DNA from: Alicyclobacillus fastidiosus
GTDB taxonomy: Bacteria > Bacillota > Bacilli > Alicyclobacillales > Alicyclobacillaceae
Assembly: GCF_026651875.1 (NCBI RefSeq)
Contig: NZ_CP104068.1
Span: 124,001 to 188,000 of the forward strand
Length of the DNA: 64,000 nucleotides
Reading direction: 5' to 3'
The notes under the pieces are model-generated. The model saw only the letters and a list, made by a program, of their open reading frames with translations, was not told the DNA's origin and did no database searches. Each line of letters begins with the position of its first letter. Within the stretch, counting starts at the first letter, position 1. Below are positions 42,963 through 50,523 of the stretch, one piece after another. The translations under genes were made by a program, and so were the position numbers.

Positions 42963-44479
42963 TCAAGTTTCGCCCCCTTAGGCCGCCAGTTTTTCCTTGA
43001 TAGCATTGGGTAAATGGCTTATAAACTGTTCAACAATCATGTCGATCACGGTGTCGTTTTGAACATCTGTTGCTTCCATGATGGATATCAGCAGGTTTAT
43101 CAATAGACGAATGTCGTCGACGAACCGGATGTCGTCTAGCTCGTCACAGCAGTCGAAGAAAAGAGCGCCAATCGTTCTTAGATCCTGGTCGTTTCGTGCG
43201 GCAGTTGCCAACATGATGTACCGTGCGAAGACGATGGTGGTATGGGCAAACATCTGGTCGTATGTGCGTCCCTGCAGTTCTTTTGCCAGTCGGAGGTGGG
43301 ATTTGCTGACCTTGAAGAAGCACTCAATGTCCCATCGTTTTCCGTAGATGCGAATCACTTCATCGTCCGACAGGTTTGTGTCCGTAGAGAGCAACGCCAA
43401 CCACTGGCTGGAACGGTTCCTGTCTCGAACGAACACAATCTTCACGAGAACTGGGTTGCCCTTTGCATCTTGCCCTATCGTCACCATGACAGAAGCAAGG
43501 ATCTTTGCTCGTCCACGGCGTTTTTTCAGAGCAGAGTACAATTCTTTTAGTGTCATCCGCCGTCCTTCGTATTCGTAGTGAACCTTGGGCGTGGCTTTGA
43601 GCATGCAGACAACGTGGATCGAATGCTTCAAGGCCCTAAGAATGGTCGCCGGGTGTGCAAACCAACTGTCAAATAGCAGGTATTTGGCGGTAATGTCCAT
43701 GCCTTGTGCTTGGGTCAGCAACTCGAACAGAATGTCCGTTGCCTTTTGCATGCTCTCTTTCCGACGCTTGTAACCGCAGGTGCGCTTGTCGATGGACCCT
43801 TCAACACCACGTAGGCGATTGCGCTCGTTTTCAGAACTGAGCAACGAAAAGGTGAGTGGCACGAATGAATTCCCGTCCGACCAGCCTAATGTAAGCATTC
43901 GAAACCCACGAACAAATTTGTGAGACACATGGTCGTAAACCCTGGCAAGCAATTCGACTTTCTTGCTACGACTGCGACTAAACAGCGAATCGTCGACAAT
44001 TAGTACATCTGCTCTGTCGTCTGAAATGAGCCGAGATATCCGTTGTATGACGGCAGCACTCAGCAAAAGCAGAAAACGCCGCCAGTTGTTACGGGGGGAA
44101 TTTAAGAATCGATACACCGTATCCTTACCAAACCCTTCACCACCTGACTGCTTCAACCAACGGTTCAAACTTCGCTGAGTAAATACGAGACTGAATACGG
44201 CGCGGAACACATCCAGAACAGCCACACCAGCTTGTTTGGTGATGTTCGACTGCTTTAGGAGTCGTGCAATTCTGTACTCCTTGAAGAAAGCAAAAACCAT
44301 GGATTGGAGTTGATCTTGGTCCTCAGGCTCACGTACCATAAGGGGAAACATCCTCTTTCCGTAGATTGTGGTCTCGACAACTTCAGTCTACTAGAAAATG
44401 AGGATGTTTTGCCTTTTTCAATGCCCGAAAACCCAGTCATACCAAGCGTTCATTGGCTCAAACCGGGTGCGAAACTTGA
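42963..44479 (-). mobile_element. IS4-family insertion sequence
   Basis: TCAAGTTTCGC at 42963-42973 and GCGAAACTTGA at 44469-44479 are its inverted ends. No flanking duplication. The right side directly joins IS6 copy 2, whose left end is missing, so an IS-mediated deletion is likely. Confidence 0.8.
42978..44351 (-). CDS. IS4-family transposase
   Basis: 457 residues. DDE_Tnp_1 core: 'DVLIVDDSLFSRSRSKKVEL' (D), 'AKYLLFDSWFAHPATI' (D), and 'YGKRWDIECFFKVSKSHLRL', the Y-x(2)-R-W-x-I-E-x-F-x-x-x-K signature with the catalytic Glu. Intact. Confidence 0.92.
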   Translation of the reverse strand: MFPLMVREPEDQDQLQSMVFAFFKEYRIARLLKQSNITKQAGVAVLDVFRAVFSLVFTQRSLNRWLKQSGGEGFGKDTVYRFLNSPRNNWRRFLLLLSAAVIQRISRLISDDRADVLIVDDSLFSRSRSKKVELLARVYDHVSHKFVRGFRMLTLGWSDGNSFVPLTFSLLSSENERNRLRGVEGSIDKRTCGYKRRKESMQKATDILFELLTQAQGMDITAKYLLFDSWFAHPATILRALKHSIHVVCMLKATPKVHYEYEGRRMTLKELYSALKKRRGRAKILASVMVTIGQDAKGNPVLVKIVFVRDRNRSSQWLALLSTDTNLSDDEVIRIYGKRWDIECFFKVSKSHLRLAKELQGRTYDQMFAHTTIVFARYIMLATAARNDQDLRTIGALFFDCCDELDDIRFVDDIRLLINLLISIMEATDVQNDTVIDMIVEQFISHLPNAIKEKLAA

Positions 44480-45157
44480 ATCATTAATAAAATCTGCGAT
44501 GGAAGAGACAGGTAGGTGAAGTGACTGGACCTGTCCTTTCCTTATCATGTGTATAGCCTCAATTCCTTTAAGTGTGCTGTCAGCAGTTTGAAACGATTTG
44601 AATCCCAGCATCGGGTTCGTGATCCTCTTGATGAATCGGTGGTCTTGTTCAACAATGTTATTCAGGTATTTCGTTTGCCGGATTACGGTTTCTTGCGGTA
44701 TCTCCGTTTCATCCTTTAATTGCTGTAGTGCCGGAGGGTAAGCAGGGTTTTTATCTACGGTGATGACTCGCGGTGTTTGATTGTGTGGGGAAGATAACGC
44801 CTTTTTAAAAAATCGCTTTGCGGCGAGGACATCTCGATTCGCAGACGGCATGAATTCGATCGTTTGACCTTTAGAATCCACAGCCCTATAGAGATACTTC
44901 CATTGTCCTTTTACTCTAATATAGGTTTCATCTACCCGGTATGAATCGGTAGTCGGCTTCAAGAAACGACGAATGCGCTTATCGACCTCAGGACCATACT
45001 GGTGAACCCACCGCATGATAGTGGTATGAGAAACCTGAACTCCTCGTTCTTTTAGTAGTTCGACGATATCCCGGTAGCTTAAGCTGTATTGCAAATACCA
45101 CCGAACCGCCGTCAGGATAATATGAGATTCGAAGTGCTTCCATTTGAACGCATTCAT
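44450..45157 (-). CDS. IS6-family transposase (copy 2, catalytic core intact)
   Basis: 235 residues. HTH-like N-terminus 'SYRDIVELLKERGVQVSHTT', DDE residues in 'YRVDETYIRVKGQWKYLYRA' (D), 'PRVITVDKNPAYPPAL' (D) and 'LNNIVEQDHRFIKR' (E). The last residues after 'FIND' come from the adjoining IS4 end instead of the native tail. It is the only copy in the window with an unbroken catalytic frame, so it could act in trans on the MITEs. Confidence 0.92.
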   Translation of the reverse strand: MNAFKWKHFESHIILTAVRWYLQYSLSYRDIVELLKERGVQVSHTTIMRWVHQYGPEVDKRIRRFLKPTTDSYRVDETYIRVKGQWKYLYRAVDSKGQTIEFMPSANRDVLAAKRFFKKALSSPHNQTPRVITVDKNPAYPPALQQLKDETEIPQETVIRQTKYLNNIVEQDHRFIKRITNPMLGFKSFQTADSTLKGIEAIHMIRKGQVQSLHLPVSSIADFINDSSFAPGLSQ

Positions 45158-45227
45158 ACCATAACTGCCTCATTCCTGAAGTTTATCCGGACAATACTAC
45201 CATGCCTGCTGTTTTTGCACCAGAACC
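44480..45227 (-). mobile_element. IS6-family element, copy 2 (left end deleted)
   Basis: The right end TTTTTGCACCAGAACC is intact to 45227. The left terminal repeat and about 50 bp are replaced by the IS4 element. Same orientation as copies 1 and 3. Confidence 0.88.
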
Positions 45228-45326
45228 CATTCCCTATTTATTTCTTCAATCTAGTATATTTGTACGCTTGAATGGATAGATTAGTAGTAAAGGTCAATCG
45301 GACAACAAACACGGAGGTGCTTTACG

Positions 45327-45449
45327 ATGTACCAGAACTCAAAAGTATGCAAATCCGTCGAAGAATTTGTTGAAACCCTCAAGGCCCTTATCCATATGGA
45401 TCACGTAGCACGCTTTAACTTGGACGGAACATGGACGGTTAGTTATTGA
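45327..45449 (+). CDS. Small ORF with ideal ribosome site, 40 residues
   Basis: GGAGGTGC lies six bases before the ATG. The peptide starts MYQNSKVCKSVEEFVETLKA and ends NLDGTWTVSY. A terminator follows 10 bp after the stop. The combination of ribosome site, amphipathic helix and terminator supports a real gene. No family recognised. Confidence 0.65.
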   Translation: MYQNSKVCKSVEEFVETLKALIHMDHVARFNLDGTWTVSY

Positions 45450-45459
45450 TGCGGAACCA

Positions 45460-45488
45460 ACCCGCCCGCACCACATGGGGCGGGTTTC
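45460..45488 (+). terminator. Terminator of the 40-residue gene
   Basis: ACCCGCCC and GGGGCGGGT pair around GCACCACAT, followed by TTCAT. Confidence 0.7.
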
Positions 45489-45528
45489 ATATAAACCAGG
45501 TTGCGTCGCCTTCCACCCGTGGGCAGCC

Positions 45529-45928
45529 GAGCGTTCGTGCGGTTGCTCATGTGAGCAGAAGAGCGCTTGAACGTTTGCTCTAAAGAGTATTAGAGCGTTT
45601 GAGCACCCGAGTGGTAGAGCGTTCCAGCAACCGAGTGGGTAAGCATATGCACGAAAGAGCGAATCCTCAAGTGAGCATATGAGCTATAGAGCGAGTGAGC
45701 GTTAGACCGTGTGAGCATACGAGCGTTTACACTACCGAGCATATGATCAAAAGAGCGTTAGAGCATGTACACGAAAGAGTATTTCATCATCCGAGCGATC
45801 GAGCATAGGAGCATATGTGCATCAGAGCGTTAGTCCAAGAGAGCAGTTGAGCAAAAGAGCATTTGAGCATATGAGCAAACGCACTTTCGAGCGATAGAGT
45901 GTTTGAACATATGCACTAACGAGCGACA
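45529..45928 (+). repeat. 8-bp array of plasmid 2, 50 octamers of GAGCnnnn
   Basis: Fifty consecutive octamers with no indel, beginning GAGCGTTC GTGCGGTT GCTCATGT and ending GCACTAAC GAGCGACA. Most start GAGC; variants are GAGT, GCTC, GAAC. The 4-base box plus 4-base spacer layout equals the ACTC-box arrays bound by ParG of TP228. The last octamers overlap the 3' end of the sigma-like gene. Confidence 0.92.
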
Positions 45929-46431
45929 GCCTCGCTAGTCCTAAATAGGCCCGACACGTACACCCCGCAGCTATCGTCCAAGGTATTGAACAGGGCAGTC
46001 TGGACGCCTGATGTGCGTATTCTGGATAGCTTAGACCTTGCCCACTCAGCGTATTTCTGGACCGAGCTTTTTGTTAGGCCCATGTCGTCCGCGATTTCCT
46101 GAAAGGTCATACCGTCCATCAATGAGCGGAGTACATAGGACTCACGGCGGGATAGCGAGCTCATATCGACCGATACGGTATCAGCTGCGCGATCCGCCTC
46201 ATCGTCGGTTGAGTGCGTGTCATAGGATACAGCAAGGCCGTTTAGGGCGTCCGGTTCCACGAGGATAGTTCGGTAGTCTTCATACTCGGTGTTTGTCATT
46301 TGCCGGATAGCGTAGGAAAGGGACTCAATCATGGAGGCGTACTGTTTCTTTGTTTCGAAGTCATTGCATAGGACTTTCTTCTCACGGAGGGCCACTATTT
46401 GCTCTTGGTAGGCTTGAACTAGGTCTTGCAT
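45916..46431 (-). CDS. Sigma-70 region-4-like regulator (plasmid 2)
   Basis: 171 residues from ATG 46431, with AAAGGAGCG upstream as in plasmid 1. It parallels the plasmid 1 protein throughout: 'ASMIESLSYAIRQM', 'LSRRESYVLRSLMDGMTFQE', 'TKSSVQKYAEWARSKLSRIR'. The longer upstream frame lies in the terminator/leader and is not used. It ends within the GAGC octamer array. Divergent from rep2-parA2-parB2. Confidence 0.78.
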   Translation of the reverse strand: MQDLVQAYQEQIVALREKKVLCNDFETKKQYASMIESLSYAIRQMTNTEYEDYRTILVEPDALNGLAVSYDTHSTDDEADRAADTVSVDMSSLSRRESYVLRSLMDGMTFQEIADDMGLTKSSVQKYAEWARSKLSRIRTSGVQTALFNTLDDSCGVYVSGLFRTSEAVAR

Positions 46432-46465
46432 GTTCGTCGCTCCTTTGGGAAGTTCGTAACGCACT

Positions 46466-46657
46466 AAAAAGCCCTGTCTACCGTGTGGTTACAGGACTAC
46501 CGTTTTGCGGCTGATTTTGTCATACGTCTGCTCTGAAGTAGGACGTATGTCCCAAGTCAGTGGAGCTTTTGAGCCTGCTACCGTCTCGCACACGGTGGTA
46601 GATTCGTCGGGAGGTCGCAACTCCCGGTGAACCCGCTGGCTTTTTAATTGCCCCTAT
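46466..46657 (-). ncRNA. Structured leader RNA of the sigma-like gene (plasmid 2)
   Basis: Reverse strand, after TATAAT (46665-46670). Hairpin 1 is GGGAG-ttgcgac-CTCCC, hairpin 2 ACCGT-gtgcgag-ACGGT, then CTGA/TCAG, GGAC-atac-GTCC with downstream ACGTATGAC able to pair with the loop. It ends in the terminator AGTCCTGT...ACAGGGCT plus TTTTT. About 75 percent identical to the plasmid 1 leader, with differences concentrated in loops and compensated stem pairs. Confidence 0.7.
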
Positions 46658-46873
46658 ATGGGATATTATACCTCGCCCAATGCACCAAAAGAATGCCCGC
46701 GTTGCATTCGTAAAATTTTTTTCAAGTTCAGGTATAGAATCTCGGAACTCTGCCAATCCTGCTAATAGGCGAGTTGGGAATGTCGTGTGATAGGCCGATG
46801 CTACGCTATGGTTATCGCGCCTATCGCCAGATATTCATACCATATTCTCAAAAAATTTTTTGATGACCGCTAC

Positions 46874-46898
46874 GGGGCCGATTTGGCCCGTTTTTTTA
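46874..46898 (+). terminator. Terminator between leader RNA and rep2
   Basis: GGGGCC-gattt-GGCCC followed by seven T, forward strand. The ORF across this region (46787-46987) has no ribosome site, so the terminated transcript may be non-coding. Nothing else convincing in 46700-47040. Confidence 0.65.
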
Positions 46899-47056
46899 TT
46901 GCCCATAGCCGTGAGTATGGGAGGGCACTAAAAAACGCCCACAGAGGGCGTATGGCTCGTTTGGCAAGTATTTATGTGCTTAGGTAATTATAGCTTGCTT
47001 ATCCAGCGATCCTTAGCGTAAAGTAGAAACAAATAAATCGGACGAGAAAAGCGAAA

Positions 47057-47092
47057 GGGATTCCCCCCTCCGCCAAGAGTTAAGGGAATCCC
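47057..47092 (+). promoter_or_regulatory. Conserved rep-leader hairpin, plasmid 2
   Basis: GGGATTCCC (47057-47065) and GGGAATCCC (47084-47092) around CCCTCCGCCAAGAGTTAA, preceded by GGACGAGAAAAGCGAAA. Plasmid 1 has GGGATTCGC/GCGAATCCC: the stem covaries while the loop is kept. The opposite strand loop contains TTGGCGG, a U-turn motif. Confidence 0.65.
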
Positions 47093-47212
47093 AAGTCCAG
47101 CGCTATAAAACTGATAGGCTTATTCTAACCGTTTTTTGTCTTGATAATCAAGACAGAAACGTGATTTAGTGCTAGTAAATTTTTCAGCACGATTCGAGCG
47201 TATCGGACTTAT

Positions 47213-47249
47213 AGCGCATCGGGACAAGTGTACCCGTATGCGCTTTTTT
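47213..47249 (+). terminator. Attenuator before rep2
   Basis: AGCGCAT-CGGG-ACAAGTGTA-CCCG-T-ATGCGCT then TTTTTT, ending 29 bp before the rep2 ATG. Upstream, TCTTGATAATCAAGA is also shared with plasmid 1 (TCTTGATTTTCAAGA), as is GTGCTAGTAAATTTT. Confidence 0.75.
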
Positions 47250-47277
47250 CGTTCCTTCGCAGGAGGAATGAAAGACC

Positions 47278-48294
47278 ATGTCGGAAACAAGTCGTATCGA
47301 GGTCATATGGGGCCACGCGATCCTCGACGAAGGATTCACCACTATACCCAATCTCCTAATGCGTAACTTCCGCAGGCTAGGTATCGAACACGGAGAGTGG
47401 AGCCTGATTTGCACGCTCCTAACGTATAAGCACGACGAGCGAGACCCGTTCCCGAGTCAGGACACTCTAGCCGAGCACCTCTGCTGTTCCCGCAGGCAAG
47501 TTCAGAAGTGGGTAGAAAGCCTGGTCAAAAAGAACCTTCTGCTTGTTGGACAGCGATTCAACGACAAGAGTGGTCAGTTTGGCAACTCGGTTTATAACTT
47601 CAAGCCGCTAATTGACGCTGCACTAGCCCTTTATGATAAGGACGAACCCAGCGGTCCAGTAGAAAATGAGTGGAAAGTTCGGTACCAAAAGCCGTGCGTA
47701 CCTGAAGTACGCACGGGTAAAATCGAACCGGACGTACCTGAGGTACGCACGGACACGGGACTTGAGGTTCGTACGGATACGCGACCTGAGGTTCGTACTA
47801 AAAGAACAAGTATTAAAACTACCAAATCTAAAATTAAAAGTAATAGAACAACAACAAAGGAGCCTAGCAACTCTACCAAAGCTGCTAACGCCAAAGCGAA
47901 ACACGATACAAAGCGTATTGTTGTTGTTGTCGATTCAGAAATTGACGATTTAGGGTTTGAGATTGAGTCAAAACTTGGTGCGCCTATCCGTACCCTAATG
48001 CCTATGCTTAGTCAGTGGCTAAAAGAACACGGACGCGAGTACATAATCGAGAAGGCCGAGATTATACAAGGCGGCGATTGGAATAATCCTCTAGGTGCCT
48101 TCCGTAAGGCCGTAGAGGAAGATTGGCCCGTGATCGGGAAGAAGGCACAGACAAAGTCTAGCGATGACGACGATGATTTCGCCCGAGCTGAGGACGAGTG
48201 GTACGAGCGTTCCCGACAAAGTCTCTCAGGCAAGAGTAGTACGCAACACGATTCACGTTACGAGAACTTTTATAAACTGTTCCCCGACAGCTAA
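47278..48294 (+). CDS. Plasmid replication initiator, plasmid 2
   Basis: 338 residues. Winged-helix N-terminus 'GEWSLICTLLTYKHDERDPF', 'SQDTLAEHLCCSRRQVQKWV'. A middle linker with four P-E-V-R-T-like units (about 140-180) and a Lys/Thr/Asn-rich stretch leads to the C-terminal domain shared with plasmid 1: 'GREYIIEKAEIIQGGDWNNP', 'LGAFRKAVEEDW', end 'RYENFYKLFPDS'. GGAGG lies 11 bases before the ATG. First gene of rep-parA-parB. Confidence 0.82.
   Translation: MSETSRIEVIWGHAILDEGFTTIPNLLMRNFRRLGIEHGEWSLICTLLTYKHDERDPFPSQDTLAEHLCCSRRQVQKWVESLVKKNLLLVGQRFNDKSGQFGNSVYNFKPLIDAALALYDKDEPSGPVENEWKVRYQKPCVPEVRTGKIEPDVPEVRTDTGLEVRTDTRPEVRTKRTSIKTTKSKIKSNRTTTKEPSNSTKAANAKAKHDTKRIVVVVDSEIDDLGFEIESKLGAPIRTLMPMLSQWLKEHGREYIIEKAEIIQGGDWNNPLGAFRKAVEEDWPVIGKKAQTKSSDDDDDFARAEDEWYERSRQSLSGKSSTQHDSRYENFYKLFPDS
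47692..47812 (+). repeat. Repeats inside rep2 (candidate origin)
   Basis: CCTGAAGTACGCACGG, CCTGAGGTACGCACGG, CTTGAGGTTCGTACGG and CCTGAGGTTCGTAC recur at 21-48 bp intervals and encode the PEVRT units. CCGTGCGTAC-ctgaa-GTACGCACGG (47693-47717) is also a 10-bp inverted repeat. Same position in the gene as the different repeats of plasmid 1 rep. Confidence 0.6.
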
Positions 48295-48307
48295 AGGAGG
48301 TCTTTAA

Positions 48308-49117
48308 GTGACCGCAAAAGTGATAACTCTAGGCATCCAAAAAGGCGGCTGTGGCAAAACCACTACAACCGGGATTGTTGCTCACGTGCTGACGCATGAA
48401 TATAACAAGCGTGTTCTTGTGGTTGATATGGACAGCCAGGGCAATCAAACGGAATATCTTACCCGTTGCGACATTTACGAGTTTGACGAACGGACGATTT
48501 TTGAAGCATTGAAAGAAGGCGATGTTCGTCCATACATCGTCAAGCTCGAAGATAATTTGCATCTAGTTCCTGCGACGGACGTTCTAGCGACGTTCTCATA
48601 CTGGCTATACCACGATGGGAAGCATATCTATCCCGAGAACAATGCAATGCATCTGAAGGCGCTCAGAAAGGCATTAGAGCCTGTTCTGAACGATTATGAT
48701 TACATCCTCATAGATACGCCACCCCACATCGGAGAGCAGACCTTAAATTCGCTCGTAGCGTCTGATTATGTGGTGGTCATGTTCGAGTCAAGCAAATTCT
48801 GTCTATCTGCCGTAGAACGATTCATAGAGACCGTGGAATTCGTCCAGGGCTCAACTGGACAAGAATTGAATCCAAAGCTGCAGGTAGCCGGAATCCTGCG
48901 CAACTTGAATGACAAACGCAGGAGTGACATGAAAGACCTCGTGGAACTGTGTGGAGACCAGTATCCAGATTGGGTGTTTGAATCTGTCATCGACAGAACG
49001 GCTGCTACTGGACGTTTGGCATTAACAGGCTTTGATCAATCCGAGAACAAGGAGCTGCGCAAAGCCATTGACCCATATCATGAATTTGTGAAGGAGTTGC
49101 TTGCACGTGTCGAATAA
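48308..49117 (+). CDS. parA: ParA-family partition ATPase, plasmid 2
   Basis: 269 residues. 'QKGGCGKTTTTG' (deviant Walker A), 'VLVVDMDSQGNQTEYL' and 'YILIDTPPHIGEQT'. GTG start after AAAGGAGGTC. About half identical to the plasmid 1 ParA. The end overlaps parB2 by 11 bases. Confidence 0.93.
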   Translation: MTAKVITLGIQKGGCGKTTTTGIVAHVLTHEYNKRVLVVDMDSQGNQTEYLTRCDIYEFDERTIFEALKEGDVRPYIVKLEDNLHLVPATDVLATFSYWLYHDGKHIYPENNAMHLKALRKALEPVLNDYDYILIDTPPHIGEQTLNSLVASDYVVVMFESSKFCLSAVERFIETVEFVQGSTGQELNPKLQVAGILRNLNDKRRSDMKDLVELCGDQYPDWVFESVIDRTAATGRLALTGFDQSENKELRKAIDPYHEFVKELLARVE

Positions 49118-49559
49118 GAAACCGGATTACAAGGCGTTAGCTACGCAAACGCGTCGGCGTCTTCCTCATGAGGCGTTCTTGGGATCTCCTGGCGAGGATA
49201 CCGAACCATCAGAAGAAACCATTGATCAGATTAAGGAACAGGTCATTGGCTCGGAGCAAGTAAATGAGCGCTCGAGCACAAGTGCAGATGAGCCTTTGAG
49301 CGATGGAACAAACGAGCGTTGGAGCGAAGGAGCGGCTGAGCAAACGAGCACACCCTCAAACGAGCGCTTGAGCGAGAGTGTAAAAGAGCAAGTGAGCAAA
49401 AGTTCAAATGAGCGTTCGATCGATGATGAGGTCGGTCGGTACTCGTTTGACCTAAAGCGCAAGAAGCACCGTGCCCTTAAGTCAAAGTGCGCGATGGAAG
49501 GAAAAACGATCTCCGAAGTACTGGATCGGCTAATTGACAGCTACCTACAGGAAAACTAG
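49107..49559 (+). CDS. RHH partition adaptor (ParB/ParG-like) with octapeptide repeats, plasmid 2
   Basis: 150 residues from GTG 49107. The N-terminal head has 'EETIDQIKEQVIGSEQ', like plasmid 1. Residues 54-109 are seven octapeptides: ERSSTSAD, EPLSDGTN, ERWSEGAA, EQTSTPSN, ERLSESVK, EQVSKSSN, ERSIDDEV. The C-terminal RHH domain is 'GRYSFDLKRKKHRALKSKCA' with 'TISEVLDRLIDSYLQ'. The repeat part is coded by GAGC octamers, and the linker is presumably disordered. Confidence 0.82.
   Translation: MSNKKPDYKALATQTRRRLPHEAFLGSPGEDTEPSEETIDQIKEQVIGSEQVNERSSTSADEPLSDGTNERWSEGAAEQTSTPSNERLSESVKEQVSKSSNERSIDDEVGRYSFDLKRKKHRALKSKCAMEGKTISEVLDRLIDSYLQEN
49266..49425 (+). repeat. 8-bp array inside parB2, 20 octamers
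   Basis: Twenty in-phase octamers GAGCGCTC GAGCACAA GTGCAGAT GAGCCTTT ... GATCGATG, no indel, inside the coding frame. Confidence 0.92.
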
Positions 49560-49567
49560 GGGCCAGT

Positions 49568-49687
49568 GAGCAGGTGAGCGTTCGCTCGAAAGAGCAATAG
49601 CTCACCTGCTCCTGTGAGTAAACACTCGTTTTCTCTTATGCTCGTATGAGTGAACGAGCATAAGAGCGTTTGAGCACATGAGCGTAT
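49568..49687 (+). repeat. 8-bp array downstream of parB2, 15 octamers
   Basis: Fifteen in-phase octamers immediately after parB2. Here inverted boxes (GCTC, ACTC) alternate with GAGC/GAGT in the same phase: GAGCAGGT GAGCGTTC GCTCGAAA GAGCAATA GCTCACCT GCTCCTGT GAGTAAAC ACTCGTTT and so on. Non-coding. Confidence 0.9.
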
Positions 49688-49711
49688 GTACCACGAAAAC
49701 AAAAAGGTGCC

Positions 49712-49918
49712 TCAAACGGGCACCAAGGCTAGTTTTACGGTCTTCCTTTGAAGATTGTTGATGGTAGCGGTTACTATGAGCTGTTCAACATCACCCTGCT
49801 CCCCGATGAGGGGTGAGCCCACTGCCCGAAGGGAAATATAGTTCCCTTCCTTATTGATATAGCGGAAATGGATTTCCCTCTGCCGCTTGTCCTGAACCAT
49901 TCCCAAAAACTCCGTCAT
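49712..49918 (-). pseudogene. PAS-domain fragment, plasmid 2
   Basis: Reads 'REIHFRYINKEGNYISLRAV', 'GSPLIGEQGDVEQLIVTATI', the homologue of the plasmid 1 fragment at 31114-31440. The upstream half is missing where it meets the next remnant. Confidence 0.6.
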
Positions 49919-50166
49919 CGAGCAAAAAACTTTTCTGAAGGCGTGGGGTTCTCAGACCGCACTTGCCGACGTGATCGATAGACTCGAAGGCCATGCACCC
50001 AAAGAAGTGTCCTCTGACCTAAAGCGTGTCCGCGGAACGCGCTTTGCGGACTTGGGATCGAACCAATGGACTTGAAAACACGAAACACCATCACAAAGAA
50101 AGCAGCCGGCGTGACGATTGGTGTTTTGAATGACGTCACAAAGAAAACCGAACACGTCGCGTTCTA
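49919..50166 (+). pseudogene. Degraded homologue of the 30178-30545 protein
   Basis: Forward frame 'FLKAWGSQTALADVIDRLEG', 'PKEVSSDLKRVRG', then a frameshift and 'KTRNTITKKAAGVTIGVLND', 'TKKTEHVAF' stop. Matches 'FLMAWGAQSAIA', 'KEVSADLKRARS', 'RGIITKKAAGVTLGLLND' of plasmid 1. N- and C-termini are missing. Confidence 0.75.
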
Positions 50167-50216
50167 AGCCTAGAGCTCAATGACCTGTACTCCAAGCCTT
50201 CGAAGCCTTAGACATA

Positions 50217-50450
50217 ATGAACTTCTTCGTGCGGGATGTTGATTATAAAGTGGGGTTACTCCCACAAAATCAGGCCGCAATCATTCGCAAGTTGTATATG
50301 GGTAAAGACCCATTGCCGACAGACCAAGAGGTCTACAATGACTTGTACGATGAAAAATGGTACGTCTCAGAACGGCATTACTACGAACAAAAAGCAGAAG
50401 CGATGATGACACTCGCCTATGCTTTTCGTATAGAACAATATGCAGGATGA
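50217..50450 (+). CDS. Small helical protein, sigma region-4/ArpU-like
   Basis: 77 residues. 'NQAAIIRKLYMGKDPLPTDQ' and 'YVSERHYYEQKAEAMMTLAY' resemble the HTH half of phage ArpU/sigma-like regulators. No strong ribosome site. Followed at once by a terminator. Confidence 0.5.
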   Translation: MNFFVRDVDYKVGLLPQNQAAIIRKLYMGKDPLPTDQEVYNDLYDEKWYVSERHYYEQKAEAMMTLAYAFRIEQYAG

Positions 50451-50476
50451 GGGGTGAACTGAAGTTCGCCCCTTTC
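50451..50476 (+). terminator. Terminator, copy 1 of a repeated segment
   Basis: GGGGTGAACT-ga-AGTTCGCCCC then TTTC. The preceding GAACAATATGCAGGATGA also occurs before the terminator at 53597, so a short gene-end segment is duplicated. Confidence 0.7.
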
Positions 50477-50523
50477 TTTGAATATATGTAATATGTGGAT
50501 TGTTGAATTCGGTTAGCATAAAG

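Noticed and set aside
45529..45928. A CRISPR-like or minisatellite array
   Set aside because: The unit is 8 bp with a fixed 4-base box and variable 4-base spacer. There is no 20-40 bp repeat/spacer structure and no cas genes are present.
46787..46987. Forward ORF of 66 codons upstream of rep2
   Set aside because: It reads through a strong terminator (46874-46898), has no ribosome site and no homologue on plasmid 1.
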